This document shows, one piece after another, positions 34,001-44,061 of a DNA stretch of 64,000 nt. The notes under the pieces were generated by a model. That model had not been told where the DNA came from. It made no database searches and saw only the letters and a program-made list of their open reading frames with translations. How positions within the stretch are numbered: the stretch's first letter is position 1; each line of letters starts with the position of its first letter. Source of the stretch: Rhipidocladum racemiflorum (taxonomy: Eukaryota > Streptophyta > Magnoliopsida > Poales > Poaceae). Position numbers and translations under genes: made by a program. The stretch lies in assembly GCA_036346355.1 (NCBI GenBank), contig CM070592.1, positions 32,806,467-32,870,466 on the forward strand. Reading direction: 5' to 3'.

Positions 34001-35661
34001 GATCTTGATTCGGAAAGATTCTGGGTGGAACTAAAGTTCACTTCAACTCCATCAGGATTAATAAGAGATATGGATCTTTTAGCACAATCTATCTGTCCTT
34101 TATTCTTAGCTAACCAATCCATACCAAGAATGATGTCTAACCCTGGGGTTTCTATATGAATAAGATCAGCATAAAATAAAACTTCATTTATTTCAATGCT
34201 AACCTTAGGACACATTTTAGTAGTTCTTATTTTTGCTCCAGGAGAATAGATTATCATGGACATGGGTAAAGATTTAGTTTGGATTTGATGTGATTCTACG
34301 AACTTCTTGGATATAAAGGAATGAGATGCACCGGAATCAAATAACACCAAAGTGGGAATAGATTGGACGGGGAACATACCCAGAACCACATCTGGTGCTT
34401 CCGTTGCTTCTTCAGCCGTCACATGATGCAAACGTCCCTGATTGGCGGCTTGAGCAGGTGCAGGTTTTCCAGCTTGTTGTCCTCCAGCTCCTTGAGGACG
34501 ACCAGGGGGTCGCTGAGGAACTCCCTTGCTTGGGCAATTATTAGCATAATGTCCAAGCTGCTTGCACTTGAAGCATGTGACATTTGGAGTCTGAGTTGAT
34601 GCTCCGGTAGGACGTGCTCCAGTAGGATTTGCCGGACGTGCCAAAGGCTGTCGAGGTCGAGGGGCAGGACCTTGACGCCTTTGCTTCTGTGGCGGAGCAG
34701 GTGGTCGCGCATTACCCTGAGATGCAGGGCGAGGCCTGGATGGGCTTGCACTAGCAGTCTTCTGTGCCATCCATTTCCTCTTACGTGACTCCAAAGCAGC
34801 TCGAGTGCTATGTTCCACCCGAATAGACTTGTCCACCAGAGTTTGGAAGTCATTTATATCAATAGCAGCTAAAGCACATTTGATCTCCTCATTAAGGTTA
34901 TCCCGAAAGCGTTCCAACTTACGCGCTTCAGGAATAACTTCAGATGGTGCATAACGGGAAAGGTAATTGAAGCGATTAAGATACTCCATTACCGTCTGAT
35001 TCCCTTGACGAAGATCAAGGAATTCCCGTCTTTTGATGTCCATCAGACTGGAAGGAATATGGGTTCGATGAAAAGTATCCTTGAAGGATTCCCATGAAAT
35101 CTGATCCACTGGAAGAATAGCTTGGTAGTTCTCCCACCATAAAGCAACAGCTCCTCCCAACTGATAAGATGCATAAAGAACTTTCTCTCGATCATTGCAC
35201 TGTGCAATGTTCAACTTGCTCTCCATTGTTCGCAGCCAGTCATCTGCGTCCAATGGGTCAGCAGCAGTAGAGAATGTAGGAGGCCGAGTCTTCAGAAACT
35301 CAGACAACCTTGATGGTGGAGCACCACCACCACTTCCTCCAACAGGAACTCCTTGGTGGGAAGTATTCTGAACTAATCATTGCGAGAAGAAGTGTGTGGG
35401 TTTGACGGTTTTGCTCAATCATTGCCAGAACTTGCGCCATTGTGGGCGGACCTGGCAATTGCTCCTCCGGAATTCCACCTTGCTGATTAGGATTTGAATC
35501 TGGATTAGGTGGATCTGGCACTTGATGAGAAGATGAAGCCCTTGCAGAAGGGTGAATCGGATTAGATTCTTATTTGGAGTGGGCAATGTTTCGCGAGGAG
35601 GAAAAGGCTCCTGCGATGCCTCACTCTCCAAGATCCCGCGAAGAGATCTGGTTACAGGCAT
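31079..35661 (-). pseudogene. gag-pol of the Tekay-like retrotransposon (frameshifted)
   Basis: The first frame starts at 35661 (MPVTRSLRGIL) and shifts twice near 35570 and 35370. The second frame (35307-33277) holds Gag (residues 1-190), a CCHC knuckle CFKCKQLGHYANNCP at 245-259, the protease motif LFDSGASHSF at 322-331, and RT with the FIDD active site at 636-639. Near 33372 one A appears lost from an A-run just after FIDDILIYSK, and the frame moves to 33343-31079 (754 codons). This holds the RT thumb, RNase H (125-240, with YCDAS and YTDHKSL), the integrase zinc finger (about 344-386), the DDE core with DRGSQF and HPQTDGQTE, and a C-terminal chromodomain-like segment. There are no stops within these long frames. 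Few shifts are needed to explain the breaks, so the element is young or the breaks are assembly indels. Confidence 0.93.
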
Positions 35662-36269
35662 CCTGAAATTTCAATTCAGATGAGAAAATAATGTATTGTA
35701 ATTAAATGATTTAAGCTGGTAGACTGAAAATTTAAACTCAATCTCATTGGTTAATAGGCAACATTTCATTCCCTAAAATTTTATTATTCTTAAAGAAATT
35801 CATTAACAAGGAAGGTGTGTTGTTATGTTATGTCATATTGTGAAAGATAAACACAAGGGATCACATCATCGTGAAATTGTAATAAAACATTAGAAAGTCA
35901 CGAGAAGGAACCAAAACAAGCAGAAATAAACAGTAACAGCACTTTATTCAACTGCATATTAACAACATGTACAACAAAAGTATGACAACCTCACAACTCA
36001 ACACTACATGACCACATGTGCTGCTACAACTCAAGGTAAACCTACTCCAAACCTGGCACTACAACGTCCTCGCCAGTAGACTCAACAGGATCCGCAGGGG
36101 TAGGGTCAGTCACCGTGGCGGGAAAGGTACCACGACGTCAGAACCTCAAGGCCGCGACGGGGACGAAGACACCTGCAGCCGACTGGCCCAAGTCTAACCC
36201 GCGACAGGCGTGGGCGACTAACTCCTGTGGACATCCTAGCCCGTCGAACGTCTAGTGGCCCTAGCAGAC
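35662..36269 (-). other. Leader between extra ORF and gag
   Basis: Non-coding retroelement leader, about 600 bp. No ORF or domain is recognised. Confidence 0.6.
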
Positions 36270-36847
36270 CTAGGTGTAGGAGTACCAGGCACCTCTGAGC
36301 GGCAACAAAGTAGCATCGTCGCCAAGAGCTGACCTAGAGAACAAACCCATAGCCACGAAAGGAGCTATGGCGTTCTCTAAAAAGGCTACTCTCCCACGTG
36401 CTACGTAGTACTCTAATCTTGCTCGACGGTGGTAACGGTCGGCGACATGAAGGAACTCAACTATGATCCTATAGTGCTCATTAGGCACGGTACTAGGATC
36501 TATGTAACTAGTGTCTCCTCGGCAACAAAGCGGGTATCTCGTGCTTGAGTCGCCATCTCTGGAAGAGCGTGGCACAATCGAACGATGGCCATATAAGCAA
36601 CATCGCTCAACGCGGAAGACACCGAAGCTCCACGACCATCAAAAGTACGATCTGCCTCTCCGAACTGTGTCCTAGCTGGGATCTCAATCCTAGCTATGTA
36701 CTCTATCGAAACTGGACTCGCCATCCTCTGGTAGACGGTGTATCGAGGTGTCTCAAACTGTGCAAAATCTAACATCTGCGCTAAGACTCCCATCAATCCC
36801 GCTCCCAGACGCTCGGAAGTGTGAAAGCATGGCGAATACCCTTCCAT
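36270..36847 (-). pseudogene. Extra ORF upstream of gag (ORF0-like, one frameshift)
   Basis: Starting at ATG 36847 (MEGYSPCFHTSERLGAGL), one frame runs to about 36530. A second frame then continues to 36270 (ending ALGDDATLLPLRGAWYSYT), with the overlap at 36500-36575 marking a frameshift. The joined length would be about 190 codons. The ATG is directly preceded on the minus strand by a good plant 3' splice site (tgcag) with a 'tactaat' branch-point-like motif about 20 nt upstream, so the ORF may be expressed from a spliced transcript. I do not recognise its domain. Extra ORFs are known in other gypsy lineages; its presence here in a Tekay-like element is notable. Confidence 0.55.
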
Positions 36848-37050
36848 CTGCACATTTAATAAGGAATTAGTATTCCAGATTAAATGCAAGATGCAACGAT
36901 AACGCACCAAAGTAAAGAGTAGAAGACAAAACAGTAAAGAATTAATAACAGATATAACAAGTTTTATTTTCCTAAGTGTAATGTGTCTATTCAAAATTTT
37001 AATTTCCCTCTTAACGACCATTCTAACTAAGGTTCACCTACAGGCAGCGT
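36848..37050 (-). other. Retroelement 5' leader, possible intron
   Basis: AT-rich leader between the PBS and the extra ORF. The splice acceptor at 36848-36852 suggests this stretch could be an intron. I did not find a clear donor. Confidence 0.4.
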
Positions 37051-37063
37051 GGCTCTGATAAAA
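37051..37063 (-). promoter_or_regulatory. Primer-binding site (initiator Met tRNA)
   Basis: The minus strand reads TTTTATCAGAGCC, six bases or fewer from the 5' LTR edge. TATCAGAGCC matches the complement of the plant initiator tRNA-Met 3' end. The usual leading TGG is TTT here, so the site is slightly degenerate. Confidence 0.8.
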
Positions 37064-37066
37064 AAC

Positions 37067-40000
37067 TGTGAGACCCTCATTTTTATGTCAGTAAATAACA
37101 TAAATATGAGGCTCTTTAAGTGCATCCTGTGCCATTCCCATGATCAGTGGCTGGCACGCACAAACACAATTTGGATATTACAGCCACACAGATACACATT
37201 TTTATTACACCACAAGTTTTATAGTGATATTACAATACCAAAAGTAGCAGGAAATTAAAACCATGTCTCATAGTATGCCAACTATTCCATAACTCCACAG
37301 GCAACTGCTGAGATGAACCTAGAAAGATCAGTCGTCGCTAAGATTCGCAGGTTCCTCATATTCATTCCCGTCATTATCGTAATCTTGCTCATCACCTAAA
37401 AACATTGTTGAAGCAAGTTGAGTACATTGGTACTCGCAAGACTTTGTAGTGTATGCAATTCCTGGAATATATGCAGGCTGAAATAGAAAGTGGGTTTCTA
37501 CGGTTGTTTTGCATAAAGCGAAGATTTGATTTGTAAATACTGAATCATAATGGAAAGCATAAATAAAACTTTAAGACAGTTTGATAAGTAATTGAGATAA
37601 CAAGTAATAAAAGAATAATAACATTTTTACTCACGGCCCTTTGTGAGTAAAATAACGAACAAGACCCTCCATGGTCTTATATGGACAAATGTAACAATAA
37701 GTGACATAAAAGGGGTATAAATCATTTCTCAAATCATTTAATCAAAGGTTTTTGAAAACAGAAACAGCTAACTATGTGATGACTTTACCAAGTGCTCATG
37801 ATCATGGCGCGCTAATCGATTAGGTTTAGACTCTGCAGAGTTTGTCTTGCTTTACCCACAAGATATGTTCTCCCTTTTGCAAGCTATAAGACACACTTCC
37901 TTTGGTATGCCCGCGAGGAGTTCATAATCGAAACCGTTCGATTACTTGAGCCTAACTTTGCACCAGCGACAGTGTTTAACCCTGACTATGATGGAAGCTA
38001 AAAAGGTAAAAGGAATTCCGGAGTCAGTAACCCACCAGGAATAGAAATTCCGGAGTTAGTGACCCACCAGGAATAATAACAGCCCAGATTCATAACCAGG
38101 CGTACCGTATACGCCTACCAGAGTGCAAAGCTAGTTCCAAATAATTTTAATTGGTTAAGACTGTCCCATTTCGGTACTTGTGGATGTCACGGTTATCTTG
38201 GCACGAAAACAACACATTAGCTCGGTCCTTATTGTGATATGGGCGATACTCCACCTAGCTACGTACACATTAAAGCGTGTACATCCTGGCTATTGCCAAT
38301 AATCACCCACATCAAATCAGTAGTTTTATTTTCATTTTTAACAAAGCGCCAAAGATCCTTTCATCGCTTAAATAAACCATAAAAGATTTCATAAAGAAGT
38401 GTGTATGTGGGTATAGATGTCATTGTATCATTCTAAGCATTGCTAAGCAGATGAAATTAATAATCGTTATAGCCCATCTATGGAATGAATCTACCCATAC
38501 CTATGGTTATCATGGAATTCATGTCAACATGATTGAAGTAATCCATCAATTTGGGTTATAGCTACCAGGGACTTAAAATAGACATTTATATCATAAGCAT
38601 GCAGGAAGATTCTTAATCACATTTTAGTGGATTATGAAATCTGGGTTCAAAATGCTCAAAGGGGGTGCTTGCCTTGCTCCTCGGCGGTGTAAGCTGGATC
38701 TGTGTCGTCGATAGCGTAGTCGGTAACCTCAGCGTCTATACGTCGATTAAGAACATGGCAAATAAGATACTTCAATATTGATAAAAGAAGCAAATACATA
38801 AACAACAAGGATAGCAGTTGAAAGATTCAAATGAAAGTAGTCCAAATCAATCAATGATAGTAATCACTTAATCAATCCAAATTAATCAAGTCATAAGATT
38901 TTGGGCTTAAGGCAAAAGCTTAATGACATACAACATGATTACCTTTCTTTATGTAATATTTCATTTTAATTTACGAATTCAGGAAGCTAAGATTGTAAAA
39001 TCGAATACAATGAAATTCATTTTTAGGGTGTGGTATTGATTGCACTAAAACTAGTTAGTATATAAGCAACCTTAGTCAGGTCAAAAGATAGCACATGGTG
39101 AATCCCAACTTTTATCTTACCAATTGGTCCTAAATAATGTAATGAGCACAAAGAAACAGGTTTCATTCATTTTGGAAGCTTTTTCATTAAGTTATCACAA
39201 CTATATTAAATCTATGCATTCAGTAAAGTCCTAACATGATATTTTCACAAACTAATTCCAAATCCAAATCTAATTACATATTTGGACAGCAATTGACCTA
39301 AGGATTCTAACAAAATTTGTTTCACTCAATTTGGACCTATTTTGCAAAATTTCTATATGCCACATATTCAAACTTCAAGCTTTAAATTCAAATTCAGATT
39401 TAATTTGCTAAACAAGTTTCAAATATTTTTACATATTATGAAACTAGATGATTTAATATGAATTTAGAAATTTGTTTTATTTGATTTGGAGCTATAGATC
39501 AAAAGTTATTTGAATTTGAAGTTATTCGGTTTACTAAAATCCAGAAAAAGAAGGAATACGCTTTCTTTAAGGGAAAGCGGATTTTCCTCTTTTCGCGCGG
39601 CTGGGCTTTGAACTCAGATCGCAGTCGCTGGCGCCTAGGCCCGGCCCGTCAACGACTCGTGTGCGGCGCGTCGTGACCGCCGCCCACACGGCAGCGAGGC
39701 AAGCGCGACAGCGGATGATCGCCGGGCCCGCGGCGATGAGCGATCTGAGGAGATGGCCGACGGCCTCGCCGGCGGCTCTCCGGCGACGTCGATCGGGTTT
39801 GGCTCACCCCTACGGCTTCACGGGACCAAGGTAAACCTAGGGGAGAGCTCGGTTGTGGGTGGTGCTCGGGGAAATCAAGCTCGCGGCGATGGTTGGCGGC
39901 GGCACACGGTGGCGCAAGGTGCGGCCGGCGCTACGGTTCAATCCGGGATGACTGGCCATGCGTATGAGCTTTAGGGGATCATAAGGACCCTATTCAAGCA

Positions 40001-41539
40001 CTTAAATCGGAGGGGGAGAGAACGGGTAGTGTTCTCACCGTGCGGCGGCGAAGGCGGCGGAGGTTGCACGGTGCGGGGTCAACTCGGAATGCTTTAAGCT
40101 GGAAGAAGGTGCGCAAAAGCTTCGTAAGTGTCCGTAGATGCTCAAGGTTCCATTAATTTGGACATTCTCTTACCGAGGTGAACGAATTTGGGATTTCCCC
40201 CAATTCGGGTTCCACCGGCAACGGAGAAGAAGGCTTGATTTGGGCGATTCCAGACGTATGATGATGAACGTGTGGGTGTTCCGGGTTCTGCTGGATGTAA
40301 GGGTGCTATTTGCCCCCTTTAAATAGGCGCGGAAGGCAATTAGGAACGGATTTGTTTGGGCGGCAATGGCGGTCGGCTGGGACTCGACAGCGGCATGGGC
40401 AAGTGGAGGTGGCCGATCGAGTTGGCGGAGGTGGCAGAGGGTGGCCTCGAGGCGCGGAATTGCGGCGGGATGAGGACAAATGCCAAGGCGGTAAGGTGGG
40501 CGTTGTCGGCAATAGAGAGCGAGAGAGAGAGAGACAGAGATGAGAAGAGGTGGAAGACGAGTCTGGCAAAAGGGGTCCACACGGCAGAGAGAAGGAAGAG
40601 AGAAAGAAGGAGGTTGATGCGTGGACACAGAGGGTTCTGGGTCCCGTCCCCAGTGGCGTTGGCGCCTGGGCTGGCCGAAGAGCCACCGGCTACGTGGCCC
40701 CACACGTAAGAAAGAGGGAGAGAGAGAAGATTTCTAGGGTTCTCCTCTGGACAGCACGACAACCAAATTAATACCGGGGTCATTTCAAGTCCATATTTTT
40801 CGAAACTTTTTGATCAAGCTAAAGGCTAAGATATATACTGCCAGTAAAATTTTGAGATTAAAATGATCTACCATTTATTTACTAAAAATCTGACAGTGAA
40901 AGCTGCACAGAAAATCCAATTTAGTTTTTGAATTGATTAAGGGACTAAATCAACGTATTTACTTTTGAAATTTTTACTGAAGGTTTGGTTCTAAACAATG
41001 GACCTACCATAAAAATTTCAACATTAATTTCGTATTATTTATTTTTCTATAATTCTTTAACTGATTTCTGCAGAATTTCGAATCTGCCTAAATTAAATGC
41101 TAATAAATAGCAAAATGGCTTATTAATTTTTGGAACTTTTTGTGGATGAAGATGATATGTCTGAGGTCTTATGGTAAAAATTCCAAGGCCTAGATTGCTC
41201 CACGTTTATCTCTAAAAATCTGACAAGGGACTGGCCAGAGATAAGATTTATCATTTTTAATTGTTTTCTTTATCAATAAATGCATACACACGGTCTTTTG
41301 ACCAGCTAGAAATATCTTCTAGGGTTTGGCCAGGTTATACAAAATTTTTACCATGGTAATTCTTCACTTCTACCATTTTACCATTTTATCCTTTCCTTTC
41401 TTTTCTTTCTTAACTCCATTATTCATTTCAATCAACAAACAAATCAACGAATGCACACAATTCATAAAATAAAGCAAAGAAATGATTCCACATTTTTAAT
41501 ATTTGATTTTTATTACTCTATAAATTTGAGGATGTTACA
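37067..41539 (-). repeat. LTR at the right end (5' LTR of the antisense element)
   Basis: About 4.47 kb and nearly identical to 26538-31023. It begins TGTGAGACC and ends GATGTTACA. The TATA-like motif is at 40318-40328 on the minus strand. Its GA microsatellite is shorter than in the other LTR. Confidence 0.95.
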
Positions 41540-41544
41540 AGAAG
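41540..41544. repeat. Target-site duplication, right copy (agaag)
   Basis: Identical to 26533-26537. Confidence 0.9.
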
Positions 41545-42092
41545 ATTGGGCTCTGCTACGCAGATCCACTCAACTAGGAAAGAAGTACGCATTGCTGACT
41601 GACTGTTTGAACGATCCTAGTTACTAGTAGCTAATCAAGTCAGAGTAGGGTGGCCTCGGTTCAATCTTGCCGATGCCCCCCAAAGCAAAGCACAGACTCT
41701 ACTCACCCACGCGTTTTCCACCTACGGAGGGAGAAATCATCGAAATATCCTCATCCCCTGAAAGGGAACCCGAAAACAGGACGAGAGTGGATAGGGTGAC
41801 TAAGGAGGCCGTAAAAATTAGTAGTGAATTTTTGAAAGAGAAGATTACAAAAAGGCGAGAGCAGCATAATCGTTAGTTAGGGGTAAGAGGGGACGGGCCC
41901 GTATAGAAAGTCAATCCTTCTTTTTCCGATATGCCGCTCCGCAAGCAAGGAGTGCCACGCACGAGCGGAGCGAAAACTAAGCAAGGGGAATTCCGTCATT
42001 CCATGGAAAGCATGCGAAATCCTTTGATTGTTTATAGAATCAAAATCACTATATAGTCTTTCTTGTTCCACTTGCAAGGCAAGGAAAATAAA
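41545..42092. other. Unassigned stretch upstream of ccmC
   Basis: It includes a 69-codon frame (41667-41876, plus), basic and Glu-rich, that I do not recognise. The rest is the probable 5' flank of ccmC. Confidence 0.5.
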
Positions 42093-42850
42093 ATGTCGGT
42101 TTCGTTATTACAACCTTATTTTTTATGTCAAAGACAAAGCTACGCGCAAATTCTCATTGGATCTCGGTTGTTCTTAAAATGATGGCTATTCATTTAAGTC
42201 TTGGGTAGCACCACCAGATCTTCAACAAGGTGGAAATTCTCGTATTTCGTATGTACATGTTCCTGGCTCGGATGAGTATAGTTATTTATATCGCGGCTAT
42301 AAACATGATTCCTTGTTCCCATTAACAAAACATCCCCTTTTTCTTCGCTCTTCCGAACCGGCACAGAAATTGGTGCTTTTTCTACTTTGTTTACGTTAGT
42401 GACTGGGGTTTCGGGAAGGCCTATGTGGGGTACCTTTCGGGTGTGGGATGCTCGTTTAACTTCTGTATTCATCTTGTTCCTTATTTACCTGGGTGCCTGC
42501 GTTTTCAAAAGCTTCTGTCGAACCGGCTCCTATTTCAATCCGTCTTTGGACCGATCGATATACCAATAATAAAGTCTCCAGTCAAGCGGTGGAATACATC
42601 GCATCAACCTGGGAGCATTAGCCGATCCGGTACATCAATACATGTTCCTATGCCCATTCCAATCTTGTCTAACTTTGCTAACTTCCCTTCTCTACCCGTA
42701 TCTTGTTCGCTCGGAAACACGTCTTCCTATTCCATCTTTTCCCGAATCTCCCTTAACGGAAGAAATAGAAGCTCGAGAAGGAATACCACTAAAAACCTAG
42801 TTCGCTCTCAAATAAAAACCTAGTTCACTCGCTAAAGCATCCATGGCTGA
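42093..42850 (+). pseudogene. ccmC: ccmC pseudogene (cytochrome c maturation, haem handling)
   Basis: ccmC encodes an inner-membrane protein that passes haem to CcmE during cytochrome c biogenesis. The start MSVSLLQP, then APPDLQQGGNSRI, KHPLFLRSS, the haem-binding WD-type segment (MWGTFRVWDARLTSVF), the block HQPGSISRSGTSIHVPMPI, and the C-terminal tail ending at TGA 42848-42850 are all present in order. They fall in different frames. I see shifts near 42175, 42215, 42280, 42345-42400, 42510 and 42690, and a small duplication of 'aaaaacctagttc' near 42792-42828 that adds a TAG. An intact gene would need about 720 bp in one frame. The order and spacing are otherwise kept, so the decay is by small indels. 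It cannot make CcmC unless the indels are sequencing errors. Confidence 0.9.
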
Positions 42851-42919
42851 ATGGTGAAAGCGCCCACCAACCTCGAAAGGCAAAATGGGTCAAAAGTAGG
42901 TTCGATTCTGCCGGATGCA
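42837..42919 (+). other. tRNA-like t-element overlapping the ccmC stop
   Basis: The ends 'gcatcca' and 'ggatgca' form a 6-7-bp acceptor-like stem. A D-arm-like 'ggctgaatggtgaaagc' and a T-arm-like 'aggttcgattctgcc' follow, with a long middle arm instead of a normal anticodon arm. The ccmC stop codon lies inside the acceptor/D region. Plant mitochondrial mRNAs can be 3'-processed at such tRNA-like t-elements, and ccmC is a known case in other plants. The T-stem here appears to have lost one C. Confidence 0.6.
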
Positions 42920-43990
42920 CTTTGCCTCTTAAAGACAGAAGCAGAGGAGGGAAAGAAGGTAGTATAGGGAACTTGCTTTTGGATTCTTATCGAAAGTAAA
43001 TCCCTCTAACACTTCAGTTAGTGTTTTATGAGAAAATCTTTGCAGCCTAGACACAACAAGTGTGAAAATCCTTAGTCACTAGGCAAGAAAGCTCGATGGG
43101 AACAAAAGGATACAATTAGTTCTGAATAAAAAAACATGTACAATTTCAAAGGAAAGAAGGAATGACAAGTTTCCCTCCATTGAACATCAATCAATCTATA
43201 AATAGGTAAAGGAAGGCGTATCACAGGGGTATTTTCTTTTTTAGTATAAGCACCTATATACATCTACTTTCCTTGAGCATAATATAGATTTTATTATTCG
43301 ATTCAAAATTACAAGATAACTCCTTTTTATTATTAATAGGACCCTCGATATATTAGCAATATTTAGATTGACTCTCTTTTATTAGCTTTATTACTTCTAT
43401 TCTATATCCTATCCCTATCTTTTATCCTTATGAAATACCATATAAAATCTAATGTAGAAGAAAGGGATATAATGAAATTCTTGATTCGATCTTCCTCCCT
43501 AGTCTCTGTCCATCTCTTTCACTTGCCCAGCGCCTAAAGGAATGGCTCGTTTCATCAATTCGCTCGAGCCAGGTGCCACTTCAGATTTATTCTTTGATTC
43601 GGAGCTTCTACCCATGTTACTACCGACATCAATAACCTTTTCACTCCCTCTGTCTAGCTCCGGTCTAGCACTTGTACGATCGCCTACCAGATCACGGCTT
43701 TGCTCCAATTCTTGCAGTCTCTCCAATTATGCAATCCTCTCCAAAATTGGGGCTTTTCTTCACTTCACACTTCCTCGCAGTGGATTCCACTAGGTTCTTA
43801 ACCTCTTCCCAATTCTTAAACTGAAACCTGCGATGTCTAAACCAACTCGGCACCTAACCAAATTTTGTCAAGATCGTAAGTTTGCCTCAACATTCCCCTA
43901 GAAATAGAATAAGAATGTAAATCTACTTTCATTTATTTATTAGGGATGAGACTTTCTTTATTTTTATATATTTTATAGAATAAGTATGCT
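42920..43990. other. AT-rich unassigned stretch, possibly plastid-like in part
   Basis: Around 43260-43490 and 43890-43980 the sequence is very AT-rich and looks like plastid intergenic DNA, but I cannot tie it to a specific plastid locus. A 75-codon minus-strand frame (43499-43726) and its plus-strand overlap show no domain. Confidence 0.4.
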
Positions 43991-44061
43991 CTGGGGTAAA
44001 AGGATTGAACCTTTTGCATGCCGGTACCAAAACCGATGCCTTACCACTTGGCTATACCCCA
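43991..44061 (-). pseudogene. trnQ: trnQ-UUG-like, with shortened loops
   Basis: On the minus strand a 7-bp acceptor tggggta/tacccca, a D-arm 'agccaagtggtaaggc' and an anticodon stem tcggt/accgg identify the mitochondrial native trnQ-UUG. The anticodon loop has 6 nt (tttggt) instead of 7. The T-loop also has 6 nt (ttcaat; one base of the usual ttcgaat is lost). The total of 71 nt fits two single-base deletions. A tRNA with both loops shortened is unlikely to work, so I call it a pseudogene unless these are sequencing errors. Confidence 0.75.

Larger units (their letters stand above)
26538..41539 (-). mobile_element. Complete Ty3/gypsy chromovirus-type LTR retrotransposon (Tekay/Del-like), about 15.0 kb
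   Basis: The element is in antisense orientation. Its ends are TG...CA (TGTGAGACC on the left, GATGTTACA on the right). Both LTRs (about 4.5 kb each), a Met-initiator PBS, an extra leader ORF, gag-pol, a polypurine tract and a perfect 5-bp target-site duplication are present. Pol order is protease, RT, RNase H, integrase, chromodomain-like tail, which is the gypsy order. The chromodomain and the wording of Pol point to the Tekay/Del group; that is inference. Gag-pol is open over long stretches and broken by a few single-base shifts, and the LTRs differ at scattered sites, so the insertion is neither ancient nor brand-new. The flanks are mitochondrial-type mosaic DNA, which is unusual because integration normally happens in nuclear chromatin. 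Confidence 0.95.

Noticed and set aside
33848..34159. Plus-strand frames inside gag-pol
   Set aside because: They are antisense shadows of the retrotransposon Pol frame.
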